Part shown: one piece after another, positions 12,509-24,329 of the stretch
How the letters are laid out: every line of letters starts with the position of its first letter
Numbering within the stretch: position 1 is the stretch's first letter
DNA from: Microcyclospora pomicola
Lineage: Eukaryota > Ascomycota > Dothideomycetes > Capnodiales
NCBI GenBank assembly: GCA_002786065.1
Contig: NHNY01000051.1
Span: 1 to 29,235 of the forward strand
Reading direction: 5' to 3'
DNA: 29,235 nt
Translations under genes and position numbers: made by a program
The notes under the pieces: model-generated
Database searches by the model: none
What the model saw: the letters and a program-made list of their open reading frames with translations, nothing else
What the model was told of the DNA's origin: nothing

Positions 12509-15195
12509 GACCTCCGCGTTAGAGACTACAACGACATTTACATACTACTATCTGCGAAATACTTGTCGTCGGAGGTGTAGGGATAAGCCACACCTCTAGG
12601 GTCCGGATCCTAGTCTTTTAGTAAGATCCGCACTATAATCGCGGGTTGCACACCTATTATCTAGTTAAATATCCTAATATATAGCTCTTTTTAAAGCTCC
12701 GATTTTGCTCTTTAAAGGTGTTGTGATATTAGCTATAAGACCTGAAAAACGCGTCCGTGCTCTAACCCTTAAGGCGTCTAAGCTGTTGCCTATACTACTA
12801 GCTACTAGTAGTAGTAGTAAGCGATCTTATACTAGTGTAGAGGGTATAGCTACTAGTAAGGTTGCTAGTAAGGTTGCTAGTATAGACGAAGACTATAAGA
12901 GCTCCTTAGTTAGCGAGTTGTTAGAGGAAGACCTTATTACGTAGCTATAAATACAAGATCTTAACGCGATTACGTAGATACAGACCCTTAAAAGGAGCTC
13001 GAAAAACCGTCTATTTAAGCTATTAGCAAAGGATCTTAACAAGCTAATAACTAGTATCGTTAACAAGGCCGTTAGTAGAGGGAAGTCGAAGAGGAAGACT
13101 AAGCTAAAGGTGTCTAAGAAGCCTATAAAATCGTTAGTAAAGAAGATAAGACCGGTACTATAACCTCCTTCTTAAAGGGGCCCCTTTTACCTGTTACTAA
13201 AGACGCTAAGAAAGGCCCTCGTAGACGACTTTTCGCTCGAGCTACTACCTCGATCGTAGTAGCTACTAATTAATATCACGTCCTTACTGCTGCTACTACT
13301 ATAACCTCTTGTTTACGACTCGTCTTAGTCCCTTATACTTATTAGTAAAAGGGTAAAAGAGAAGGTTCTAAGCAACGCGTTAAGGACGTGTAGTAGTAAT
13401 ACGTTACTACTAGTAGAAGCACGTAACTAGGGATATCTACTAGTAGTAGCTACTAGTGTAGTTGTGTAAAGGATTAATACCTTACTATATTATAGTACGC
13501 TAAGGACCGTTGCTATAAGATTAACGATAGATCTAACTAGCGAAGAGGTCTTTAAGGATTGTATTATATAGCTATAAAAGTAGTTAGACGAAGGGCGTAT
13601 AGATATCTACTACGACCTTAAGATCTTCGCTATAGCTATAGTACTACTATAATCGTCGTAAAGGCTAATAGCTATCGAGCGTTAAAGGTTACTACAATAA
13701 GTAGCTCTTAACGACCTTCCGGAAGGTAGTCTTTAAGTAGTTAATCTCTATAGTAAGTAGTCGTATAACTAAACCTCGTATAGTAACTACGGCTTCTATT
13801 ACTATTATATAGGTACTAATACTACTAACTAGTACCTGCTTATAATAGCTGTAATACAGACGTAATAGACGTCGGAGATCCTCGTATATAAAGCCTTAAT
13901 CGACGAGCTATCTATATTAACTGTATTAAAATTAGCTCGTCCTTAAGAGCGAAGAAAGAAGCTAGTTCTACTAGCTATAGCTATACTAGTAGCTTCCTTA
14001 CTACACGTTATTAATGTTAACCTCTCGTACCCCTTTTAGCAACCCTTTGTAGCGCTACCTTCGCTAGAAGGCTACGCGCTAAGCTCTTTACCGGATAAAG
14101 CTTCTATAGTAGAGCGGATTATAGAGCTAATTACATAGCTATAAAGGCTACTAGCTAGTAAAAGATAGACTAGTAAAGAAGTAGACCTTATAACTATAAA
14201 GAACGTACTTATTAGTAATAGCTATAACCTTAAAGGCATTGAAAATATATCGTAGAAGGATTAGTTAGACTATAGCTTAAAAGCTAGCTATAGGCTCCGC
14301 ATTTAGTTAGAAATTAAGCGGTTTAAAGTACTACTTAATAAAGAACGGAGAGTATCGCTTAACGAGTAATTTATATATAATTTATATATAATAGCTTCTA
14401 TATATAGTAAGTAGTTAAATTGTCCTCGAAATCTGCTTCCCTATCGCCGAAAATCCGAGAAAATTTTGTACGAGTTAAGGTCAAAAGCGACTAATTAGAG
14501 ACTACGGAAGTAGCCGTGCCGTTAGCGCCGCTATAGAGGCATCCCTATTAGGTATGTTAATTCTAGCTACGTACGTAGCTATAGTAACTAAAATATAGCT
14601 CGGTAATGCCTATACTACTAGTACTACTATTACTAGCTATTACGCTATTTATCGTATAACGAAGGAAGGTTCCGAAGTTATCGAAGTCTATATACTCGTA
14701 AAAATAGCGCTTTATCTATATCTTAAGGGTATTAAATGTTAATTTAATAGGGTTAAGATCTAGTAAATATAGGGGGAGATATTAGATCTTAAAGCTATAT
14801 TCTACGCACAGATCCGTAACCTCGCTATAGTAGATTGCGTAGTTATCTATTATAAGGATATAATAACTAGCTTATAGCTTCGGAAGAACCTTTAATTAAA
14901 GCTATTATACGAAAAGCTTACGATTAATACTGCCTTAGTAGATTAATATAGCGTCCCTTAAATAGCTGTTAACTATTAGAGCTAGTAAAATTGACTACCT
15001 CTCCGACCTTTTTATCCCTTATAATATAGAGTAAGATATTCCTTTTAGTAACTAACCTCTCTTTCGCTAACTAGTACGCTTGTTAGCACTACTTTTATCT
15101 ATAAAGACTAGCTAGTTAATAGACTACGTAGCTACTTTCACGCTCTAAAGGTCCCTTATTAGCTTACTAGACTCGAGAACCCTCCTCTTAGCGAC
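12509..15195 (+). pseudogene. Second unidentified decayed frame
   Basis: From about 12660 to about 14400 one + strand frame reads as coding-like, Leu/Ser/Lys-rich sequence with many RIP-type breaks. Open stretches survive at 12705-12944. Coding-like character weakens toward 15190. I recognise no domain. It ends at the LTR of element 2. It may belong to an older element into which element 2 inserted. Confidence 0.35.
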
Positions 15196-15548
15196 TATTA
15201 CAAAGGTAGGTCGGCGGAGCTAAGATTTAGTGTATAGGAGTTTTGTATAAGACAAGTTAAGAGAAGGGGTTAGCAATAGTTAAGGCGATTAGCAACCTAG
15301 GGTATAGATTATAACATAAATTAAGTACGAACTCCTAACTATCTATAAAAGATTACTCGTTATATACAAAGGAGATTCGTGTAATTAGTTAACGCTAACG
15401 CGTAAGTCGGTCTAATCAGGTTGTAGATTAGACCGATTCTTATACCCGATTAGACTAATCGCGGGTTAGGCCGCGCTAATCGGCTCGAGCACGTGCCTTT
15501 ACTATACGTGCTATGTTACCCTAGCTTCCTAGGGTTAGCTATATAACA
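15196..15548 (-). repeat. 3' LTR of element 2
   Basis: This 353-bp segment aligns by eye over its outer half with the LTRs of element 3 (shared blocks around AAAGGTAGGTCGG and CGAACTCCTAACTA), then diverges, and ends AACA like them. It is followed by a pyrimidine-rich tract (PPT on the - strand). No matching 5' LTR is in the window. Confidence 0.8.
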
Positions 15549-15649
15549 CTATCCCCCTCCTAAGCTAGCGTCGTCCCGATGCTATACGTTAAAGGCTAGT
15601 GCTTCGTTATTCTGCTTCCTTTCTCTAACACGACATGTTCTAATATCGT

Positions 15650-16150
15650 CCGCCGCTAATCAGAATCGCACAGCCTTAAGACGCGAACTTAAAAACACCG
15701 GACTCGAGATAGCACCTTATACCGCCTACCGTAAGGTAAAGACGAAACCCGGCTACACGCGTCTAAAATACATCGTTAGTACGAAATCCGGTCGCTACTC
15801 TAAATGTGTCCGTAAGGGTTACTTAAAATGCGATGTGACCCTCTCTACACTAGAGTAGACTCGTTTCTACGACCTTTACAAGCGGTTAAGGAAGGAGCTA
15901 GAGGATGTAGACGAGGTAGAGGTTTCGCTACTACATAAGCAATAAGACATCCTACAAAAGATCCTCTAGCATAAGGCGAAGAAGATTCGGCTACGAAAAC
16001 AGCTTCGCTTAGCTAGGGAGAAAACCGACTCGGCTATAGCGCGCGAGTTAGAGGAACTAGACGCAGTCGATGCTATCGAGGGCGCCTCTAAGAACCCCTT
16101 AGAGGAAGGCGTTAAAGCCCTTAAGGCGACTAACGGTTCTTTGTAGGAGA
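15650..16150 (+). pseudogene. Antisense accessory frame of element 2 (decayed)
   Basis: It lies on the strand opposite to pol, between the 3' LTR and the chromodomain. A Cys-containing segment is followed by a charged, Glu/Lys/Arg-rich region likely to form a coiled coil. It is the positional and compositional counterpart of the better preserved frame in element 3 (17970-18410). It is broken. Confidence 0.55.
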
Positions 16151-17492
16151 TGCCTCCTATAGACTAGGTCGGGCTCTACAACCCTTTCTTCCCTTTAAAT
16201 AGCCTTAAGACGTTTCCTAATAGTGTCGGAGGGCTATCTTTACGTTCTTTAGATGTTCTATAGGTTCCTATATGTTATTAGAGTATAGGTACCCTTTCTA
16301 CTTAACGAGATACTTAGTAACCCGTCTACTAACTTAGTATTACAGTATTTCCTCGACTTCGTATTCTTCTGTAACGAAATCCTCGTCAATTTCTAGGGGT
16401 ATAGTCTAGAGTTCGGTAAAACGATTTGCTAGTTCTAGTAAGGATATATAGAAGTTTAGGTAGATCTTTATTTATTTTGGTAGATCTAATTCGAAGTTCA
16501 TAGGTCTATTCTTCCTCTTAATTTTAAATAGCCCTAACTTTGTAAAGTCTAGTTTGTTGCTTAGTCGTTTCGTTCGAATATTTCGGTAGAGGAGATAGAC
16601 CTTATCCCCCTCCTTAAGAGTTAGTCCCTTAACTCTCTTTCGATTTGCGTAGTGTTCTATTCTAGAACGTAAGTATTCTAGATCCTTATAGAGGTTAGAG
16701 TGTAAGTCCTTTTATTTATTAGCGTATTACAACGCTCTAGTAGCCGGGGTAAGGTCTTCTAATAGTAGCAAGTCCTTAGAGTCTAGCTGTAAAACCTAAA
16801 AGGGCGACAATCTAGATGCCCCTACGGACGAATTGTAACTATACTGCGCTATAGGTAATAGTGCGACCTAGTTATCTTGCTAATAATTAACGTAGTAGCG
16901 CAAGTATTATTCTATAATCTAGTTCGTTCGTTCGGTTTGTCTATCCGTCTACAGGTAAAAAGATGTAGATAGCTTATACTTAACACTAAGCTGCTTTATT
17001 AAGGACTTCTAGAAGTTAGATATAAACAGCTTATCTCTGTCTAAGACTAACTGTCGCGGCATCCTGTAGTTAGCGATAATCGTTCTATAGAAGACATACG
17101 CGAGGTCTTCTGTAGTTGACTTTTCTCTAAAAGGGAGATAATACGCGAACTTAGAGAATCGATCCACAATCACTAGTATAGAATTATACTCGATTCCCGA
17201 TACTAGTTCCTTAGATTTAGGCAATTTGACCACAAAGTCTAAGGATACTAATTGCTAGGGTCCGTCTAGGATCGGCAATAGTTAAAGCAATCTATAAGGT
17301 TTGTGTCGCGAATGCTTAGTACGATAACAGATCGTATAGGCGTCAATGTGATTCGTGACGGCTCTTCGAAGTCCTAGGAACATATAGTTTTCCGTAATTC
17401 GAGCGATTGTCTTTTCTACGCCTTCGTATCTAGCCGTAGGTTTATTATAATACATCTTAAGGATGTCCCGCTAACACATTTACGGTATATAT

Positions 17493-17497
17493 ACTGC
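17493..17497 (+). repeat. Target site duplication ACTGC (left copy)
   Basis: ACTGC directly before the left LTR of element 3 is repeated directly after its right LTR at 24325-24329. This fixes the insertion into element 2. Confidence 0.92.
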
Positions 17498-17903
17498 TGT
17501 TATAAAGGTAGGTCGGTCTAGCCGAGATTTAGTGTACGGTGTGTTCGATAGGACAAGAGAGGAAGGGGTTTGCAATAGTTAAGGTAGATGTTCAACCTAG
17601 GGTAAAGATCATAACATAAATTGAGCACGAACTCCTAACTACCTATAAAACATCATTCGTTATATATAAAGGAGATTCGTAGTTGCTCTGCGCGCTCTTA
17701 GTAATCTTTCCTAGATTACTAAGAGCAGTAAGAGTACTTGTAGTCTGCTCTGTCTACTCTGTCTGCTCTAAGCTAGGAGTATAAAGAGCAGGCGGAGCAG
17801 CTACAGTCCTGCTCTGTGCTAAGCCTTACTTAGTAACTTAGAGCAGTACTAGGAGTACTGCGGTTAGACGCAGTACGTGTTACGACTCTAGCAGTCCGTA
17901 ACA
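17498..17903 (-). repeat. 3' LTR of element 3
   Basis: Begins TGTTATAAAGG and ends GTCCGTAACA; 406 bp. It is rich in GAGCAG/CTGCTC motifs and carries a perfect 14-bp inverted repeat (17694-17707 with 17713-17726, 5-nt loop TTCCT). Confidence 0.95.
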
Positions 17904-17969
17904 CTAGCTCCCCCTCCTTAGGAACCTTGCCCTAAGGTTCGTTATCCTTTCTCTAACATAGCTTCCTTA

Positions 17970-18410
17970 GTGAAAACTAACATATTAACTAAAACTTCCT
18001 GTGGTCCTAAACAAAAGAAAGCTTCGTCGAACAGCACTAAGCGTCGAGAGGTTCTAGCTGCTTTTATCGAGAAGAACAGAGACATTATGCCTCGAGCGTG
18101 CTCCGAATGTCGTAAACATCGTAGGGTGTGTCGGGTCTACGTTCGATCCGGTCGATGTAGACAGTGTAATGTAACTAACTCGAAGTGCGACATTCGAATA
18201 ACCGAGAACGAGTAGAAACGGTTAGGGGAAGAGCGTCGGAAACTGATAGACGCTCTAGAAGTAGCGCGAGAGGAAACCTCTCGGGCGGTTGTAAGAGAAC
18301 GACGTCTTCTTACGCAACTAGACCTAGTAGAGTAGAGGGTAGACAACGCGCGAGCGGTCGACGCTCGCGAGAATGCCGAGGTAGAGCTAACTAAGCAAGC
18401 GGAGGATTAA
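17970..18410 (+). pseudogene. Antisense accessory frame of element 3: six-cysteine Zn2Cys6-like plus coiled coil
   Basis: This frame lies on the strand opposite to gag-pol, between the 3' LTR and the chromodomain. A plausible start is the ATG at 18087. Soon after it comes a six-cysteine array with spacing C-x2-C-x6-C-x8-C-x2-C-x6-C, which fits the fungal Zn(II)2Cys6 binuclear cluster consensus. A charged, Glu/Arg-rich segment likely to be helical follows to about 18410. It is broken. Similar small Cys-rich frames are, to my knowledge, seen in fungal Gypsy elements, but their role is not established. An alternative is a captured host transcription factor fragment. Confidence 0.65.
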
Positions 18411-21400
18411 GTATCCTTAGCGTTATCGCCTTTCACCTAGTTAGCGATAGAAGGGATACTAGATAAATTCTTTACTACAGGTCCCCTAGACTTCCTTCTT
18501 ACTAAGTCTAGCCTAGTAGATAGGGTCTTATAAAGTCCTACAACGCCCTATCGTAGTTAGTAAGGTTCTTCTATAGTTCCTAAGTGTTTTCCGCACTTAG
18601 GTAACCCTTCTATTTTATGAGGTACTACGTGCTTCCTTTGCTAACTCTTTTTTGCAGTATCTTTTCTACCTTATATTCTACTTTAACGAAATTATCGTTA
18701 ATATCCGGAGGCGTTGTCTGTAACGGGGTCTCTTCGTAGGCCGGTTTAAGGAGTGATATATAGAAGTTTAGGTGGATCTTTATTGTCTTTAGTAGATCTA
18801 GCTCGAAATTGACGAGTCCTCTTTTCTTCTTAATCTTAAATGGTCCTAATTTCGTAAAGTCCAACTTGTTGCTAGGCCTCTTAGTTCGGATATTTTGTTA
18901 GAGGAGATAAACTTTGTCCCCCTCCTTAAGAGTTAGTCCTTTAACTCTCTTCTTATTTGCGAAATACTCTATTCTAGAGCGAAGGAATTGTAGGTCCTTT
19001 TAAAGGTTCGCGTAAAGAACTTTCTAATTGCCTACGTACTGTAGGGCTTTAGCAGCTAGGTTAGCGTCTTTAAGAGGTAGTAGGTCTATCGAAGAGGGTT
19101 AAAGCACTTACAACAGGGACAACCTAGCAGCTCCGACAGATAAGTTGTAGCTATATTGCGCTGTAGGTAATAGCGATACCTAATTATCCTGCTAATAGTT
19201 AACATAGTAGCGTAGATATTGTTCTATAACCTAGTTTATCCGCTCGGTCTGTCTATCTGTCTAAGGATGGAATGATGTAGACAACTTATACTTAACACTA
19301 AGTTGTCTTATTAACAACTTCTAAAAGTTGGAAGTAAACAGCTTATCTCGATCTAAGACCAATTGCTGTAGAACTCCGTGATTTGCAATTACTGTACGGT
19401 AGAAGACATAAGCGAGGTCTTCTACGCTAGAGCTTTCTCTAAACAGAAGGTAGTAGGCGAACTTAGAGAACCTGTCGACGATAACGAGTATCGAGTCATA
19501 CTCGATCCTAGATACTAGCTCCTTAGACTTAGGTAGTTTGACCACAAAGTCTAGGGATACTGACTGCTATAGTCTATTAGGGACTAGCAATGATTAGAGC
19601 AATCTATAGGGTTTGTGTCGGGAATGCTTCGTGCGTTAACAAGTGGCATAAGCGTCGACATAGTTCGATACTACTTTCTGGATTCCCGGGATTATATAAT
19701 TCTACGTGATCCAGGCAATGGTTTTCTCGACTCCTTTATAACTAGCACTGAAAGAGTCGTAGTGTTGTTCTAAGATGTCCTTCTAACAAGTCTTAGGTAT
19801 ATACACTATCTCCTAGAACAAGAGCAGTCCGTTGTCTTGTTTCTACTTTAGTTAGTTTTGAGCTAGATTATTAACAATGCCTTTTGCGAAAGCGTCATTG
19901 TCTAACTCAACTCGGATCTTAGCGAGGATGTTATGTTGCACAATCGACGTCGCTACAACCGTGACACGCTTAAGGGATCTATCTAAGTCTATCTAGAAGA
20001 TCGGTCCTTTAAGCTTAATTTCTCCTTTAACGAAGTTACTTCGTCGGCTTAACGCGTCGGCTCGCGCATTCTTAGACCCCTTCCGATACCTGATACGGAA
20101 GTTATAGTACGCGAGTTCTTAAGACTAGCAAACATGTCGACGACTTAGTTCCTTTATAGTCATAAAATACTGTAGGTTTTCACATAATCCGTGTACACGA
20201 GGGTCTCGTATATCGATCCTTCGAGGTAATGCTTCTAATGCTTAAAAGCTTCAATTATCGCTAAGAGTTCTTTGTCATGAATCTCGTAATTCAGTTCTGC
20301 TAACGATAGTTTCCTCGAGTAATATACGACTAGGTGAAGTTTGCCGTTATCGCTAGTCTAGCTGATGCATCCTCCTAGCGCTTTATCGCATAAGTCGGTT
20401 TCGACAATGCTTATCTTGTTTAGGTTAAACATAACGAGAATTAGTTCTTCGCTAACTATTCTTTTAAGTTTCTCGAACAGTTCCTTATGTTCCTTCGTCT
20501 ATTTAAAAGGAACATCTTTCTTAGTAAGGTCTGTAAGAGGTGCCGTAATCCTCGAATATCCTTTAATAAAGATTCGGTAGAAGTTCACAAATCCTAAGAA
20601 GGATAAGACTTCTTTCGGCGATCTAGGTCAGGGCTAGGTCATAACTGCCTCGATCTTTACAGGATCTATTTAGAGACCTTTATCGGATATAATGAAGCCT
20701 AGGAATGCGACTTCCTTCTAGTAGAATTCACTCTTCTTAGGGTAGACGCGCAGTCCAGCCTTTTGAAGTGCCTTAAGTACTGTCCTTACATAGTGGACGT
20801 ATTCCTCCTTAGTCTTGCTATATACTAGTATGTCGTCTAAATATACGACAACAAAGACGTCTAGACATTCGCGAAGAATGTTATCAATATAGTTTTGCCA
20901 CGTCGCTAGTACGTTGGTAAGACTAAATAGCATTACCAAATACTTATAGAGTCCGGAAGGTGTTAGGAAAGCCGTTTTCTATTCGTCTCCTTCGGCGATG
21001 CGTATCCTGTTAAACGTAGCCGGGATGTCGAACTTACTAAACACTGTAGCTCCTTAGAGCTTGTTCCTTAAGTTACTAGCTAATAGCAATAGGTAGCTGT
21101 TCTTAATAGTAACATTGTTTAGTCCTTAGTAATCCACGCACATACGGAATCCGTCCCCTTTTTAGACGAATAGTACAGCGGATGCTACAGGGGATTTTGA
21201 AGGTCTAATAAGCCCTTTCTTCGTTACATCTTCGAGGTTGTCCTTAAGTACCTATAACTTAATCAGAGAAAGTAGTCTTAGTTTGTCCTTAGGTAGCTTG
21301 CTACTAGGAATCAATTCAATCTTGTGATCCTAAGGTCCTCTTATAGGTAACGAGTTCGTCTTGTCCGAGGGTTCGAATAACTCGGCGAAGTCTTTGTATT

Positions 21401-23918
21401 CTTTTAGTATCTCTAATGTGACTTTGCCGGACTTCGCAGTAGTAGCCCACATCGCGTGCACTTGTTATAGTTTCTTACAAATCTATTAATCTATCTGTTT
21501 CGTTGTTATAAAACTAATGTTGCCTACTTTCTAACCTAGCTTCGTGCTAGCGTTAGACCGCGTAGTCTTAGGACCTTTAAACGTAAAGGCTCCTATAGTC
21601 TAGTCTATAGTTAGATTATTTTTTCTTAACTATAGTAATCTAAGCACTACGTCGTATTCTAGCAGCGTGCTAGTAATGCTAAACTAGCATTCCTCTCGGT
21701 AGCGTCCTATCTCGAGAGACACAATCTGTGTTTCCGTATCAACTATTCCCTAGTTAGTACTAACAAGCGTCCTGTTGTAATTCTATAACTGAAATGCTTG
21801 CTTCATTCGCTAAGTGCCTATCTTAGCTCGTCTAGCGAAATCCTTACTTATAAACAATCCAGTAGCACTAGAGTTAACTATAGCCTTAGTAACCGTGCTA
21901 TCGATCCGAACTAGTTTAATGAGGTAAGTCCCTAAGCTTGCTACAATCGTCTTAACTCTTTCAGTGCGGTCGTTAGTTGTAGACGTGCATCCGGTCTCTT
22001 AGCTAGTTAGGCAGACTTCTACTGTTGAATCTTGGCTCTTACAGCTATCTCTGCAAGGTTAGTTAAGCTTAGGTTTAAGCTCGGGCGGATGCTCTGTTAC
22101 GACCGAGCTTTGCCTTTTCCTAAAGGCATTGCGTAGAGTATACGGTTTTGTTCCTCGAGTTCTCGGTATTGCATTTGCAACATTCGAACTGTATTTCTAG
22201 CTAAAAGAGGAACTAGAATGCTTTTAGGGGTAAGGTACCCTTTACTAGAGAAGGTACTTCCGATCGGGGGTCTTTCTGTTACGAAGGTAGCGTAATTGTA
22301 ATAGACCTCGATTAAGGGGTGTCTTTAGAACATGCTTCGTAAGTTCTTAAGTATGCGATCGAAACGGTAAGGGTGCAACAGTCGTTTTCCTGCAACCTTA
22401 GGGAAAACATCCTCGTTCTGTTACGCAATGTACAAGACTATCTTCTTGATCTCGTCTAGACATTAGATCGTAAGGGTGTAGGTCGTCTCTAGATGTTCCT
22501 CCTCGTCCTCGCTAATCTTAAAATCTTCTTCTTTAGAAGTTTTAGGAGTATTTTCTTATACGGTTTCGAAGTCCGTCTCTAGGATCTCCTATATCCTAGT
22601 AGCGGCAAGGCGTTGACTAGGTAGCTTGAATAGGAACTAGTTAGCGTCCTCCTTAGAGGATAGATAAGTAAGGCAGGCGTCGTCAAAACAGGCAGTCTAG
22701 GACATGCTCTCGTAGGAGTCCTAGTAACCTCCTCGCCCCTAGGTAGCTACGAGTTGCTAAATAGCAGGTTTCTGCTACGTAGTAGCGACGCGTCCCTTGT
22801 CCTATTTAGGAGACTTACACTCGTTTGCATAGTGTCCTATTTTGTGGCAATTATAACATTCTACTTTAGATTTGTCCTTTAGAGGGTTCTTCCCTTTTCC
22901 TTAGGGTCTTTTGCTTCCTTAGAACTTCTTAGGCTAACGGGTCGCGTCAATGTGTATAGGCTAGGGTCCCGTTCCCTAGTAGTATCTAGGAGTATAGGAT
23001 TTCTTAGGGGCCCCTATATTAGCTCGTAGGACAAATCTACCCTTCTTTTCCATTCGTCTTTTGTATTAGTACTAGTTAATACGAATAGCCTTCTAAAAGA
23101 ACTCCTCTAGTTCCTTAGGCTAATTATCCTTAATAAGTTCGTCCTTAACGATGTCCTTTAGTCCTATGTAGAACTGATCCTTAATAAGCTCTAGAGTGTA
23201 ATCGAGCTTTGCGATCAAGGTCTAGAACTCGGTTAGGTACTTCGTAATAGAAGTAGTCTAAGCGAGGAGGCGTAAGTCTCTCTTAGCCTCGCGTTTCTTA
23301 TTAGCGTTCCTAAACGCTCCCTGTATCTTACTCTATAGGGCGCTAGGTCTAGCAAACACAGCTTGTGTTAATAGCTTAGTAGAAGCTAAGTCTGTATAGT
23401 CTAAGAAATCCGCTAGGTGTGGTTCAATCCAATCAAACGCTACTCCCCTAAGGTAGAAGACGATAAACAGCATGCGCGTCTAGTTAGTCGGGAACTGTTT
23501 ATAGTTCACGGCAATATACAGGTTGCATTGTGTCTTAAAGACCTTAAGCTACGACCTTTCTCCCTTAAACTAGTCCAGAGTGTTGACCTTAGTAACTCGG
23601 TTACTGCTTCTATTAGTCGGCGCTCTAGTAACAGAGGCGGCTCTCGTAGATATATCGACGTCGTTGATCTAGGTGTTGATAACTTAATCTGTCGTAGGGG
23701 GTTGCGAGATCCTGTCTAGGGCTTCCTGAAGATTCATAATAGGTCTTACGACTGTCCCTTATAGTTAGGATTCCGAGCTAGTGTCGTCGTAAGAAGAGTC
23801 GTTTAATTCTGAAGAGTCGTCTTTAGATTCCGCGTTGTAGATAGATGCTATCTCGAATAGGGGGGTGCTAGTTATAGACTAGTCTTGTCCTATAAGTCCG
23901 TAGAGTTAGTGCTTAAAG

Positions 23919-24324
23919 TGTTATAAAGGTAGGTCGGTCTAGCCGAGATTTAGTGTACGGTGTGTTCGATAGGACAAGAGAGGAAGGGGTTTATAATAGT
24001 TAAGGTAGATGTTCAACCTAGGGTAAAGATCATAACATAAATTAAGCACGAACTCCTAACTACCTATAAAACATTATTCGTTATATACAAAGGAGATTCG
24101 TGGTTGCTCTACGCGCTCTTAGTGATCTTTCCTAGATCACCGAGAGCAGTAAGAGCACTTGTAGTCTGCTCTGTCTGCTCTGTCTGCTCTAAGCTAGGAG
24201 CATAAAGAGCAGGCAGAGCAGCTGTAGTCCTGCTCTGTGCTAAGCCTTGCTTAGTAACTTAGAGCAGTACTAGGAGTACTGCGGTTAGGCGCAGTACGTG
24301 TTACGACTCTAGCGGTCCGTAACA
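23919..24324 (-). repeat. 5' LTR of element 3
   Basis: Same length (406 bp) and ends as the copy at 17498-17903, to which it is about 95% identical by eye. No convincing primer binding site complementary to a tRNA 3' end was recognised just inside it. Confidence 0.95.
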
Positions 24325-24329
24325 ACTGC
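24325..24329 (+). repeat. Target site duplication ACTGC (right copy)
   Basis: Identical to 17493-17497; element 2 sequence resumes here. Confidence 0.92.

Larger units (their letters stand above)
15196..17497 (-). mobile_element. Element 2, 3' part: Ty3/Gypsy chromovirus-type fossil
   Basis: Broken copy, read on the - strand: 3' LTR at 15196-15548, antisense accessory frame, then the integrase C-terminal/chromodomain region (about 16330-16600) and integrase core (about 16600-17490, with the surviving open stretch 17009-17233 carrying I-L-V-I-V-D-R-F-S-K). It is cut at 17497 by the insertion of element 3 and resumes at 24325. It is closely related to element 3 in pol. The PPT-like run beside the LTR (15549-15563, pyrimidine-rich on +) confirms its orientation. 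Confidence 0.88.
17498..24324 (-). mobile_element. Element 3: complete-length Ty3/Gypsy chromovirus-type fossil nested in element 2
   Basis: The element is 6,827 bp between two 406-bp LTRs, with a 5-bp target duplication. Read on the - strand the order is: 5' LTR (23919-24324), gag (about 23880-22750) ending in a CCHC zinc knuckle near 22860-22800, protease about 22050-21700, reverse transcriptase about 21350-20600 (open stretch 20718-20939 contains the V-Y-L-D-D-I-L-V-Y catalytic block), RNase H about 20600-20000, integrase about 19900-18750, chromodomain start about 18690-18600, antisense accessory frame, PPT-like tract (17904-17922) and 3' LTR. It has all parts but is broken many times, in the style of RIP. 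The LTRs differ at about 20 of 406 positions, all transitions by my count, so divergence reflects RIP and cannot date it. Confidence 0.93.

Noticed and set aside
17970-18410. Independent host Zn2Cys6 transcription factor gene
   Set aside because: It is short, lies inside the LTR boundaries of element 3, is decayed, and has a counterpart at the same place in element 2.
23417-23719. 100-residue + strand open frame
   Set aside because: It is antisense to the gag region of element 3 and has no domain, unlike the Cys-rich antisense frame at 17970-18410.
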